In this document: one piece after another, positions 18,067 to 26,905 of the stretch | Numbering within the stretch: position 1 is the stretch's first letter | Layout: each line of letters starts with the position of its first letter | NCBI RefSeq assembly: GCF_024741135.1 | Contig: NZ_JANSUY010000022.1 | Coordinates: 1-64,000 of the forward strand | DNA from: Aquiflexum gelatinilyticum | GTDB lineage: Bacteria > Bacteroidota > Bacteroidia > Cytophagales > Cyclobacteriaceae | DNA: 64,000 nt | Direction of reading: 5' to 3' | Position numbers and translations under genes: made by a program | The notes under the pieces: model-generated | What the model saw: only the letters and a program-made list of their open reading frames with translations | Told to the model about the DNA's origin: nothing | Databases searched by the model: none

Positions 18067-19377
18067 TTACCTGTTTGCTTCGCTGATCCAATGGAATTGC
18101 CTTTCTGTCAATGGAAAATGGCGCTTGAGTTTTTTTAAAACCACATAAAGCGAATCCTCTTCTTTTTTTCCTGTCAAAATTATTTGGTCCTTTTCAGGCA
18201 TTTGCATTTTGAAAGTTGCAACAGGCAAACTGTCCCAACTTGATAATCTCCATTCCAACTGCGTCCCCAAACTGTCCGGCAAATAACTGAAATAAGCCCT
18301 TCCATATCTCATCCTCAGACTGGAATCCTGGGCCGAAAGACTTCCTGAACCGTTATAATCAAAGATAACATCCCGCCATCTCAGTGAATCAGCGAGACTT
18401 TCGGGTATGGTATCGCTGTTTTTTACAAACAACTCCACATGGTACATACCAGGTTGGATGGGTTCTAGAATTTTGGAATTGTTGCTGTGAAATTCGAGGT
18501 AATATTGGTAATAGTTGTAGGTGCCAAACCCAAAACTCATCACGATAAGAACTACCTTCAGGACGATCCTACCGATTCGCTGCCATTTCTTTGAAAAGTA
18601 TTTTTCATATAATTCAGAAGGTTGGACAGTCTGATTTTGAATGAAGAAAGCAAACAATCTTGACCTTTCTTGCCAAGCCAAAAACATGGAAGCTACCAAA
18701 AGATTCAGGGTATAAATTTTGACAGGAATGTCATAGGCTAGGTTTAACATGGCTACATTGGCAAATACTCCAATAGCCAACAAAGCCCCCAAAAGCGCTG
18801 TCCTTCTCCACACCAAAAGCAATGCAACCATTACTTCAGCGAAGCCTGAAAACATCTGATAAGGCGTACTGTAACCAATAAACATCCACGAAAAACGCAT
18901 CGGCAGATAATCTCCTAATGGGGTTGCCAATTGACTCATGTTTGGAAAATACATCTGCATGGCAAAGACTTTCAAAATCCCATAAGTAAATGCAATTCCC
19001 GCAAGACTGTAACGAAGCAATATGCATAACCAATAGTGGAGCTTGGGGTAGGCTGTTTTTTTAGAATCCAGAATTGACCAAATCAAAGCGCCGATACATG
19101 CTATGAATAGGAATGAATAAAGTTGCGCCCAACCATAGCTGGTATCACCGCTTCCACCCATTGGAACCAATTCTTTTCTGATATGGAGGAAATTGTCATT
19201 AAACCAATGGATAAAAATATCGAATGGGTAATTGATCGCTTCGGTCAAATAATACATTCCCGGAATTCCACTTATTAATCCGAGTGGATTGAAATAGATC
19301 AGGTAATAAATGAAAGCGAAACGGAAGGATATTCTTCCAAAGAGGGACCAAGTTGTGGTTGTTTCTTGCATATGCAT
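18067..19377 (-). CDS. DoxX-like multi-pass membrane protein with a soluble C-terminal domain
   Basis: The 436-residue protein has eight or more hydrophobic segments in its first 300 residues. Then comes a polar C-terminal part (about 305-436, with YHVELFVKNSDTIPE and RMRYGRAYFSYLPDS). The segment GILKVFAMQMYFP...PYQMFSGFAEVMVALLLVWRR resembles the DoxX/HTTM group of membrane proteins. No catalytic motif is visible. It lies 105 bases upstream of the sigma factor gene on the same strand, so it may or may not belong to that operon. The call is by general resemblance only. Confidence 0.6.
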   Translation of the reverse strand: MHMQETTTTWSLFGRISFRFAFIYYLIYFNPLGLISGIPGMYYLTEAINYPFDIFIHWFNDNFLHIRKELVPMGGSGDTSYGWAQLYSFLFIACIGALIWSILDSKKTAYPKLHYWLCILLRYSLAGIAFTYGILKVFAMQMYFPNMSQLATPLGDYLPMRFSWMFIGYSTPYQMFSGFAEVMVALLLVWRRTALLGALLAIGVFANVAMLNLAYDIPVKIYTLNLLVASMFLAWQERSRLFAFFIQNQTVQPSELYEKYFSKKWQRIGRIVLKVVLIVMSFGFGTYNYYQYYLEFHSNNSKILEPIQPGMYHVELFVKNSDTIPESLADSLRWRDVIFDYNGSGSLSAQDSSLRMRYGRAYFSYLPDSLGTQLEWRLSSWDSLPVATFKMQMPEKDQIILTGKKEEDSLYVVLKKLKRHFPLTERQFHWISEANR

Positions 19378-19740
19378 GAAATTAAATGCTCAAAATATTG
19401 AAAAAATTGAGAAAAAGGAAAATCATAATCTTTGACACCGGTAATCAGGTCACAGCTTTTTCTTTTCTTCAGTAGTAGAGGGTTATTATGTCAGAAAAAG
19501 CATGTTTAGGAAATAGTTCGCTAGGCATTTCATACTTCCCTGTTTTTGGAGAAAAGCATCTTTCTCAATCGACTTTGTTTCAGCCAAAAACCAAAGAATG
19601 TTAGTCTCGTTTTTCCCGGGGTTGCGTTCCTTACCCGGGGTTATTAATATTTGACCACTTCGTGGTCTACCAATACCAAGGTTTGTGTTTCGAGAGATTT
19701 TCTTATTTTTTTATTGTGAAATAGTGGCTTTGCGGGATAT
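19378..19740. other. Gene-free spacer, first part
   Basis: I see no gene in this stretch. It contains a short direct duplication around 19613-19641, where the words CCCGGGGTT and ACCCGGGGTTATT recur, and fragments of the CGTGG/GCGGGATATTCC words that form the tandem repeat just downstream. Confidence 0.4.
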
Positions 19741-20005
19741 TCCTTGTTTTTTTTTTGGTCTTAACGACTTTGGGTGAGACAAATCCTGCTTTTGGAGAAG
19801 CTGGATAACAGAAATCCTCCTTGTGTCTTGGTGCCTTCTTGGCATATTCCTTTTTCTCCTCCTTAGCGTTTTTGCGACTTTGGGGGAGACAAATCCTGCT
19901 CTTGGAGAAGCTGGATAACAGAAACCCTTCTTTGTGTCTTCGTGCCTTCGTGGGATATTCCCTTTTCTCTTCCTTTGCGCCTTCGCGGCTTTGCGAGATA
20001 TTATT
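19741..20005. repeat. 110-bp tandem repeat, two full copies plus a partial
   Basis: The stretch from 19761 to 19870 is repeated with about 80-85% identity from 19871 to 19980 with a period of exactly 110 bases: GAGACAAATCCTGCT starts at 19776 and again at 19886. A partial third copy (CGCGGCTTTGCGAGATATT) runs into the end of the fucP-like gene. The unit contains a hairpin (ATCCTGCTT...AGAAGCTGGAT) and the words CTTCGTGCCTTCGTGG and CTTTGCGACTTTG. It can be read as an ORF rich in REGAKEEKRE, a well-known spurious translation of such repeats. Confidence 0.75.
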
Positions 20006-21302
20006 TTTTCTTTCTCCTAAATCCAAAAACTCCTACCACCACAAAACATAGCAAAGGCAACACAAAAGAGAAATTAACTTCCGAAACTCCCATGATCAGG
20101 ATGTCATCATAGGCAGGTCCTCCAAAATCGAGAATGACTCCCTGAAGTGTCGGCATGATTGCTCCGCCCACAATAGCCATCACCAAAAAAGCAGCGCCAT
20201 ATTTCCCATCTTCTCCCAACCCCTCCAAGGCAATCCCATAGATCGTCGGAAACATCAGCGACATGGCAAATGAGATCCCTACCAGGGAATAAAGCCCAAA
20301 AATCCCCTCGATAAACATGGCTCCGAGAGTGAAAGCTCCCGCCAAAACGGAGAAATAGAACAGCAATTTGGCAGGATGAAAGTACCTGAACAAAAATGTA
20401 CAGATCCACCTTCCCACTAAAAACAGGATCAAAGCCGCATAGGCATAATTCACGGCGGAAGCATTGTCAATGCCGATGGCTTCGGCATATTGGTAGATAT
20501 ACGTCCAAACCATAATCTGCGCCCCAACATAAAACATCTGAGCGACGACCCCTTCAACAAATTGGGGTTGTTGTGCCAGCCGTTTCATAGAAGGCCAAAA
20601 GTCAAGGTTGCCATTGTTGGTTTTGCTTTCAGGCATTTTGGCAAAGGCAATGATCAATCCCAAAACGATGACCACCAATCCCAACATCACATAAGGGTCT
20701 CTGATTACCATCAGATCATTGGTGCGGACAATAGCTTTGGCTGATTCATCCAAAGTGTCATAGATAATATTTCCTGCAGCATCTGTATTGTTGGATTGGA
20801 GGGCATTGAGGATAAATTCTTTTGCCACAAAAAGCCCGGCCAATGCTCCCATGGGATTGAATGCCTGCGCAAGGTTCAGTCTTTGGGTTGCTGTTTCTTC
20901 AGAACCCATAGCCAAAACATAGGGATTTGCGGTTGTTTCCAAGAATGCCAATCCAAAAGTCAAGATATAAAGAGCAAGTAGAAAGAAGAAATAGCTTTCC
21001 CAAGCAGCTGCAGGGTAGAAAAGCAAAGCACCAAATGCGTACAATCCCATTCCGATCAAAACGCCTGTCTTGTAACTGTATTTCTTGATAAAAAGCGCCG
21101 CAGGAAGTGCCATGGTAAAGTAACCCCCATAAAAAGCCATTTGGACCAAAGACGCTTGAACGTTGTTCAACTCCAAAACCCGCTTGAATGCCGCCACCAT
21201 AGGATTGGTAATGTCATTGGCAAATCCCCACAACGCAAACAAAGAAGTAATCAAAATAAAGGGGAGGAGAAGGGCTTTTGGGAGAAGGGTGGTTTTGGGC
21301 AT
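20001..21302 (-). CDS. fucP: FucP-like sugar:proton symporter (MFS)
   Basis: The 433-residue protein has about twelve hydrophobic segments and FucP-family landmarks: SLFALWGFANDITNPMV near the N-terminus, QMAFYGGYFTMALPAA, FGLAFLETTANPYVLAMG and RLNLAQAFNPMGA. FucP imports L-fucose with a proton, and some relatives take other sugars. The two genes upstream on the same strand (an SDR and an FAH-family hydrolase) fit L-fucose use, which supports the call. A spacer of 185 bases made of repeated words separates it from the SDR gene. The coding end touches the tandem repeat downstream. Confidence 0.82.
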   Translation of the reverse strand: MPKTTLLPKALLLPFILITSLFALWGFANDITNPMVAAFKRVLELNNVQASLVQMAFYGGYFTMALPAALFIKKYSYKTGVLIGMGLYAFGALLFYPAAAWESYFFFLLALYILTFGLAFLETTANPYVLAMGSEETATQRLNLAQAFNPMGALAGLFVAKEFILNALQSNNTDAAGNIIYDTLDESAKAIVRTNDLMVIRDPYVMLGLVVIVLGLIIAFAKMPESKTNNGNLDFWPSMKRLAQQPQFVEGVVAQMFYVGAQIMVWTYIYQYAEAIGIDNASAVNYAYAALILFLVGRWICTFLFRYFHPAKLLFYFSVLAGAFTLGAMFIEGIFGLYSLVGISFAMSLMFPTIYGIALEGLGEDGKYGAAFLVMAIVGGAIMPTLQGVILDFGGPAYDDILIMGVSEVNFSFVLPLLCFVVVGVFGFRRKKK

Positions 21303-21307
21303 TTTGC

Positions 21308-21400
21308 GGTTAAAGGTTAATTGGTTATTTGGTTAATTGTTAGTGGGTTAATGGTTATCTGGTCAAAGGTTATTTGGTTAAAGGTTAATTGGTTAACTGA
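21308..21400. repeat. Low-complexity GGTTAATTGGTTA repeat
   Basis: About ten imperfect copies of a 6-9 base word (GGTTAAAGGTTAATTGG, GGTTATTTGGTTAATTG) fill the spacer between the fucP-like and SDR genes. The reverse-complement word (CCAATAACCAACC) recurs upstream of the molybdenum hydroxylase genes at 26380-26441. Confidence 0.6.
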
Positions 21401-21450
21401 TTTTGAATAAATAGCTTGGATATGGTATTTAGGCCGTTTCTTGAAACTTA

Positions 21451-21487
21451 TTCTGATACTTGGTACTTAGTACTTGATACTTCGTAC

Positions 21488-21490
<3 letters not shown>
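21451..21490. repeat. Short TACTTG/TACTTA repeat
   Basis: Five tandem, imperfect copies of a roughly 8-base word (GATACTTGGTACTTAGTACT) end within the stop of the SDR gene. It is another word-type spacer repeat, with a word not seen elsewhere in the window. Confidence 0.5.
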
Positions 21491-22270
<780 letters not shown>

Positions 22271-22339
22271 CTAGTTAATGAGGATTTGAGATTATAGCAT
22301 TAGCTAATTCATAATTCTGAATTTTTAATTCTGAATTAT

Positions 22340-23191
22340 TTAAGCTTGCTCTGCAACCTGCCTCGCCGTTCCCAATCCATCAATTCCCAATTCGACCACA
22401 TCTCCGGCATTAAGATAGCGTGGAGGTTTTAGTCCCAATCCTACGCCGGAAGGTGTTCCCGTCGAAATCACATCTCCAGGTAACAATGTCATGTATTGGC
22501 TGATGTATGAAACCAATGTTGGAATGTCAAAAACTAAGTCTGAGGTATTGCTGTCCTGCATGGTTTCGCCATTGACTTTGAGCCAAAGTCGCAGGTTGTG
22601 TGGATCGGAGATTTCATCTTTGGTGACCAAATAAGGGCCGAGAGGAGCAAAGTGGTCAGCACTTTTCCCTTTGACCCACTGACCACCATGATGCAATTGA
22701 AAATCCCTTTCGCTGACATCGTTGTGAAGGACATAACCGGCCACATAATCCATCGCATCTTCTTTGGATACATAGGTTGCTTTCTTGCCGATTACCACTG
22801 CCAACTCAACCTCCCAATCTGTTTTGGTGGAATTTCTCGGAATCAAAATCGGATCAAAAGGACCACAAAGTGACGAGGTTGCTTTCATAAAAAGTATAGG
22901 AACCTCGGGAACAGGCATGCCGCTTTCTTTGGCATGGAGGGAATAATTTAATCCCACGCAAATGATTTTCGATGGTCTTTTGATTGGTGAACCAAAACGT
23001 GTTTTATCACTGATTTCCTGAAGGTTATGAATATTTGATTCAAGCCATGATTGCAATCTTTCTAGACCATTGTTTTCTAAAAATTCTTCTGACCAATCTT
23101 CACCAAAACCGCTGCAGTCCAGCCATTTTCCATTAGATGCAACGATTCCCGGTTTTTCTTTTCCTGTTTCTCCAAAGCGAATAAGTTTCAT
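22340..23191 (-). CDS. Fumarylacetoacetate hydrolase family protein
   Basis: The 283-residue protein carries the FAH fold signature: KIICVGLNYSLHAKE near 75-89, a metal-binding core with DWEVELAVVIGKKA (the two glutamates of the ExE pattern), HNDVSERDFQ, KGKSADHFAPLGP and VISTGTPSGVGLG. Members cleave carbon-carbon bonds in diketo acids using a divalent metal. In the oxidative L-fucose pathway an FAH-family enzyme splits 2,4-diketo-3-deoxy-L-fuconate to pyruvate and lactate. The neighbouring SDR and FucP-like genes support that role, but lactonase and dehydratase genes are absent here. Confidence 0.82.
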   Translation of the reverse strand: MKLIRFGETGKEKPGIVASNGKWLDCSGFGEDWSEEFLENNGLERLQSWLESNIHNLQEISDKTRFGSPIKRPSKIICVGLNYSLHAKESGMPVPEVPILFMKATSSLCGPFDPILIPRNSTKTDWEVELAVVIGKKATYVSKEDAMDYVAGYVLHNDVSERDFQLHHGGQWVKGKSADHFAPLGPYLVTKDEISDPHNLRLWLKVNGETMQDSNTSDLVFDIPTLVSYISQYMTLLPGDVISTGTPSGVGLGLKPPRYLNAGDVVELGIDGLGTARQVAEQA

Positions 23192-23404
23192 GTATTTGAG
23201 GTTATTAGGTTGATAAGGTTACAAAGTTTTAAAGTTAGCAGGTTTTGGGTTTTTCCTACAACCAAAAATAAAAGATTGGAAAATAGCTGAGATAGCCGAT
23301 AATGACCAATATCAATCATATGTTGGCATATGACAAAAAATATTCCTTCTCATTTGTGATTTTTTTGAAACTTGACATACTAATGCAGTGAAGATTGATT
23401 CTTG

Positions 23405-23908
23405 ATGGATATAAAAGAGCATTTTACCAAAGTCATTAAAGCCAATGAAGGTCTGATATACAAAATCACGACGCTTTATACAGATGAAAAACAGGACAGA
23501 AAAGACCTGTATCAGGAAATAGTCTACCAGCTTTGGAAATCCTTCGGCAGCTTCCAAGAACAATCAAAACTCAGTACATGGATGTATAGGGTAGCGCTCA
23601 ATACTGCCATTTTTCATCTGAAGCAATCCAAAAAACGGCCTGACACAATTCCCTTTGAATTGGAAATGGACAGGCTGACAGACGAAAGCGACAAGGCGGA
23701 GGAAGATAGAATCAAGCTTCTTTATAAGCAAATCCAACAATTGAATCTGCTAGAAAAAGGCATTATCCTGCTTTTCCTCGAAGGTAAATCCCATGAGGAG
23801 ATAGCGGAAATTGTAGGGATGTCAATCAGTAACGTGGGCACGAAAATCTCCCGAATCAAAGAAAAACTTAAATCTCAAATCAAAAAAAACACTGATTATG
23901 GAACTTGA
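23405..23908 (+). CDS. ECF sigma factor (second, non-FecI type)
   Basis: A TTG at 23402 could open the frame, but the ATG at 23405 is preferred, giving 167 residues. Region 2 is clear (about 12-75: EGLIYKITTLYT, DRKDLYQEIVYQLWKSFGS, STWMYRVALNTAIFHLKQ) and region 4 spans about 105-160 (LLEKGIILLFLEGKSHEEI, GMSISNVGTKISRIKEKL). It should recruit RNA polymerase to a small regulon. The next gene overlaps its end by 11 bases and encodes a membrane protein that may act as its anti-sigma factor. Confidence 0.87.
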   Translation: MDIKEHFTKVIKANEGLIYKITTLYTDEKQDRKDLYQEIVYQLWKSFGSFQEQSKLSTWMYRVALNTAIFHLKQSKKRPDTIPFELEMDRLTDESDKAEEDRIKLLYKQIQQLNLLEKGIILLFLEGKSHEEIAEIVGMSISNVGTKISRIKEKLKSQIKKNTDYGT

Positions 23909-24491
23909 AGAAATGAAGCTCGCCTGGAATGACTTAAGCAAAAGAGTAGAAAAACAAGAAATACTCAACCAACAAATGATAGAAAAAATGACAAAAGACC
24001 AATTTCAATCCAATTTGAAGAAAATTGCCCTTCCAGAATATATCGGAACCATCATCTGCTATTTGGGTGCAGCGTATCTTTCAGTAAATGTCCCAAAATT
24101 GGAAGAGCCTCTGATTCAGTTTTTTGGGGTGATTTCGATCGCTTTGCTCCTGATTCTCCCCATCATTTCCCTTCAATCCATCAGAGGGATGAGAAAAATC
24201 AATTTATCATCTCATAGTTATCTGGAAACTATTCAGATTTTTGGACAGCAAAAAATCAGATTCCTGAAACTCCAAAAACTGAATATTTCCTTAGGATTGT
24301 TTCTGTTGGTCATCGGTGTTCCGGTATTATTGGCTCTTCAGGGAAAAAGTCTGAACCCGACTCCACTTTTTTGGATGTTGTACTTTCCATTGGGCGTAAT
24401 GTTCTTTTTGGGCTTTTCTTATTGGGTTCTTAAATATTACAACAGAAAATTGCAGGCTACCGAAAAGTTGTTGACAGAGGTAAATGAATAG
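23898..24491 (+). CDS. Membrane protein paired with the ECF sigma factor
   Basis: This 197-residue protein has a charged N-terminal segment (about 1-45, ELEEMKLAWNDLSKRVEKQ, likely a coiled coil or amphipathic helices in the cytoplasm). Four membrane helices follow at about 48-66, 75-95, 130-150 and 157-177. It resembles no anti-sigma family I can name. The 11-base overlap with the sigma gene and the cytoplasmic N-terminal helix are what one expects of a sigma-binding membrane partner, so anti-sigma function is inferred from context. A bidirectional terminator-like hairpin follows. Confidence 0.7.
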   Translation: MELEEMKLAWNDLSKRVEKQEILNQQMIEKMTKDQFQSNLKKIALPEYIGTIICYLGAAYLSVNVPKLEEPLIQFFGVISIALLLILPIISLQSIRGMRKINLSSHSYLETIQIFGQQKIRFLKLQKLNISLGLFLLVIGVPVLLALQGKSLNPTPLFWMLYFPLGVMFFLGFSYWVLKYYNRKLQATEKLLTEVNE

Positions 24492-24523
24492 ATATTCATA
24501 CCATTAATAATTCTGTGGAAAAT

Positions 24524-24562
24524 AAAAGCCCTCGTTTTAAAACTTGAGCTTTTTTTATTTTT
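24524..24562. terminator. Terminator hairpin between convergent genes
   Basis: AAAAGC (24524-24529) pairs with GCTTTT (24548-24553), and further pairs inside are separated by a small bulge. T-rich sequence on the plus strand and A-rich sequence upstream give U tails in both directions. It lies between the stops at 24491 (plus) and 24555 (minus), and overlaps the end of the hydrolase gene by a few bases. Confidence 0.5.
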
Positions 24563-25469
24563 TTTGACTCTCGTTCAGCCACACTTTTATCCCATCGATT
24601 ATCATTTTCGGTTCCTCTTCCTGCGGAAAATGACCAGCTGAGGCAATCTTGAGAGTTCGGTGATTTGGAAATCCACCTTGAAATTTTTCTAAATTGTGGT
24701 GTTTTATCACCGGATCTTTCATTCCCCAAATGAACAAAACGGGCTTTTCTTGAATAGCTGACTTCTTTTGCCAAAGTTCTTCAAACCAACTTTGGTCATC
24801 TCTCAAGGAATATGCAAAGGCCAAGGCTCCGTTCCTTTCGCTACTGTTGGCAAAAGGTTTGATGTATTGTAACTTTAGTTTACGGTTGAGTTTTTTCTCT
24901 CCAAATGAACCTGGCAATATTAATCGTGGAGAGAAATTTAATTGCCTGTATAAAAATGGCAGCAAAGGACTGTTAAGGATTTTCTTCAATTTGATGTAAT
25001 CAGGCTCGGTTTCACTGCTCCAAAGCCATGAGTTGAGAATTACAAATCCGGTGAACCTCTCCGGATGCCGGATCGCCACATCCAATCCAATCGGACCTCC
25101 AAAATCGTGGACAATCATGGTAATATTTGAAAGATCCTTTTCGAGGATAAATTTCTCCAATGTTTTACTGTGGTTTTGGGTGCTATACTCATAGACTTTG
25201 GGTTTATCTGATAATCCAAAACCGATATGGTCAATGGCGATACATCTGTGGGTTTTGCTCATGGACTTGATGACATTCCTGAAATCAAAACTCCATGAGG
25301 GTGTTCCGTGGACAAAAAGCAAAAGTTCTCCATTGCCTTCATCGATAAAATGAAGTTTTTGATTACCTATCTCAAAGAATTGGGATGGAAAAGGGTATTC
25401 ATTTTTGTCAAGCCAGTCCGACTGCTTTTTGACATTGGGAGATAATGATGTAAGAGTATTTGTGATCAT
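24555..25469 (-). CDS. Alpha/beta hydrolase, haloalkane dehalogenase-like
   Basis: The 304-residue protein has the full alpha/beta hydrolase pattern: FVHGTPSWSFDFR for the oxyanion region (about 52-64), IVHDFGGPIG around the nucleophile (aspartate, about 117), WGMKDPVI for the catalytic acid and AGHFPQEEEP for the histidine. An aspartate nucleophile suits dehalogenases and epoxide hydrolases rather than esterases. Known haloalkane dehalogenases usually have tryptophan after the nucleophile to hold halide, but here it is phenylalanine, so the true substrate is uncertain. A Crp-like regulator gene lies 89 bases upstream on the same strand. Confidence 0.75.
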   Translation of the reverse strand: MITNTLTSLSPNVKKQSDWLDKNEYPFPSQFFEIGNQKLHFIDEGNGELLLFVHGTPSWSFDFRNVIKSMSKTHRCIAIDHIGFGLSDKPKVYEYSTQNHSKTLEKFILEKDLSNITMIVHDFGGPIGLDVAIRHPERFTGFVILNSWLWSSETEPDYIKLKKILNSPLLPFLYRQLNFSPRLILPGSFGEKKLNRKLKLQYIKPFANSSERNGALAFAYSLRDDQSWFEELWQKKSAIQEKPVLFIWGMKDPVIKHHNLEKFQGGFPNHRTLKIASAGHFPQEEEPKMIIDGIKVWLNESQKK

Positions 25470-25558
25470 CTGAAATGGAAATTGAGGTTAGGTATGTTCC
25501 AAATTTCCGCAATAGAAGGGTAATGAATCTTGGTCTAAACCAAGATCGATCAGACGGA

Positions 25559-26101
25559 TCAGATTTTTATTGAATTATAAAGCTTTGAGAAGTTGGTAGG
25601 ATCGATGCCAAGGTATGAAGCAATGTACTTGTGGGGAACTAGCTGGAAAAGCTGGGGGCTTCTTGCTGCAAAAGAACGAAACCTCTCTTCGATAGACAAA
25701 GTATGTAATTCAAGGTGCCGGTTGATAACCCCTGAAAGCACGGATTCAGTTGCTTTTCGGAAAAACCTTTCCAAAGACCTTGATTCGTCAAAAAGTGCAT
25801 TCAACTCGGAAAAAGAAATTGAATTCATCTCTGAATCTGAAAGACATTTGATGGCATATCTGGAAGGTTTTTGAAAAAAGAAAGACTCCGGAACTGCACA
25901 CATTTCACCGGAATAGGTAAAAGCAACAACATGCATTTTCTTTTCATTTTCAAAAAATGACATCTGAACACCTGAATGCACCAAATAAAGGTTTTCCTGC
26001 ACCTGACCTGGAAGCGTTATGTATTCTCCTTTTTTGATGAAAACAGGCTTTAACCTCGAGTAAAGAAGTTCTTTGTCAGAAGCCGATAAATGATTTAGCA
26101 A
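25559..26101 (-). CDS. Crp/Fnr-family transcriptional regulator
   Basis: This 180-residue protein has an N-terminal cyclic-nucleotide-binding-type beta-roll (about 5-115, FIKKGEYITLPGQVQENLYL and GEMCAVPESFFFQKPS), a dimerisation helix, and a short C-terminal helix-turn-helix (HKYIASYLGIDPTNFSKLY). It lacks the canonical cAMP-binding arginine pattern, as is common in Bacteroidota members. It probably controls the hydrolase gene that follows 89 bases downstream, by analogy with many such pairs. The effector is unknown. Confidence 0.85.
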   Translation of the reverse strand: MLNHLSASDKELLYSRLKPVFIKKGEYITLPGQVQENLYLVHSGVQMSFFENEKKMHVVAFTYSGEMCAVPESFFFQKPSRYAIKCLSDSEMNSISFSELNALFDESRSLERFFRKATESVLSGVINRHLELHTLSIEERFRSFAARSPQLFQLVPHKYIASYLGIDPTNFSKLYNSIKI

Positions 26102-26447
26102 AGTAAAGGATGTTTTTTGGAGACTTTAATTTAGACATAATTTGAGAAATTGGTTTTGAATGAATCAATAGTTAGACAAAACAGAAATTCAAAATATACC
26201 TCCAATTTGAATGATTGAATGAAATGAGAGATCCATTGCTTCTCACCATCCCTCTAAAATTCATTTATTTATTAAAGTATTTTTTTTAACTTAATGATTT
26301 CCAATCGGTTTTGAGAGTGAATAGGGCAAAAGTATAAATTAAAATACCAATTTTCTGATCACCTTTTACCTCCCTCCATTAACCGACAACCAAATAACCA
26401 ACCCTTCGACAAGCTCAGGGACCTAAAACCAATAACCAACCTAAAAT
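26102..26447. other. 346-base spacer before the molybdenum hydroxylase genes
   Basis: It contains no gene. The last 65 bases carry a dispersed word (CCTTCGACAAGCTCAGGGAC, 26403-26422) of a kind common in bacterial spacers, and CCAATAACCAACC-type words matching the repeat at 21.3 kb. The remaining sequence is AT-rich. I find no exact TAnnTTTG promoter for the genes on either side. Confidence 0.5.
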
Positions 26448-26903
26448 ATGCAATACTCATTTATACTCAATGAAAAACCTGTTCAAGTCACAGCCGAGGA
26501 GGATGCCAACCTGCTTTGGACTTTAAGGGAAAGGTTGAAACTGACCGGAACCAAGTTCGGTTGTGGGGTTTCCCTTTGCGGAGCCTGCACAGTCCATTTA
26601 GATGGCAAACCTGTTAAGTCCTGTATAACCCCGCTTTCTCAAGCTGTTGGTAAAAAGGTCACCACCATTGAAGGACTTTCGGAAGACCGATCACATCCGC
26701 TTCAAGTGGCTTGGATCGAGGAACAGGTTCCCCAATGTGGGTATTGCCAGTCGGGACAGATCATGCAGGCGGCTGCTTTACTTGCAGAAAATCCAAATCC
26801 AAACAGGGAGGAAATCATCAAGCATATGAACGGTGTGCTTTGCCGCTGTGGTACTTACTTGAGAATCCTGAAAGCAATCGAAAAAACCGCCCAAAAAGTC
26901 TAA
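26448..26903 (+). CDS. iorA: 2Fe-2S subunit of a molybdenum hydroxylase (IorA/CoxS type)
   Basis: The 151-residue protein binds two [2Fe-2S] clusters. The N-terminal plant-ferredoxin-type motif is [16 protein letters not shown] with the later PVKSC. The C-terminal cluster motif is [10 protein letters not shown] and [10 protein letters not shown]. In isoquinoline 1-oxidoreductase-like enzymes this subunit passes electrons from the molybdopterin centre to an acceptor. It has no signal peptide. The large subunit starts 2 bases after its stop and carries a Tat signal, so the pair is probably exported as a folded complex. The true substrate is unknown. Confidence 0.9.
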   Translation: MQYSFILNEKPVQVTAEEDANLLWTLRERLKLTGTKFGCGVSLCGACTVHLDGKPVKSCITPLSQAVGKKVTTIEGLSEDRSHPLQVAWIEEQVPQCGYCQSGQIMQAAALLAENPNPNREEIIKHMNGVLCRCGTYLRILKAIEKTAQKV

Positions 26904-26905
26904 CT

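Noticed and set aside
19741-20005. CRISPR array
   Set aside because: The repeat has a 110-base unit with only two full copies and no unique spacers between identical repeats, and no cas genes are nearby.
19703-20026. Minus-strand ORF rich in REGAKEEKREYPTKARRHKE
   Set aside because: It is a translation of the 110-bp tandem repeat, a well-known kind of spurious ORF, and it overlaps the end of the fucP-like gene.
26711-26905. Upstream extension of the iorB frame
   Set aside because: It lies inside iorA in another frame; the ATG at 26906 gives the Tat signal directly and follows iorA by 2 bases.
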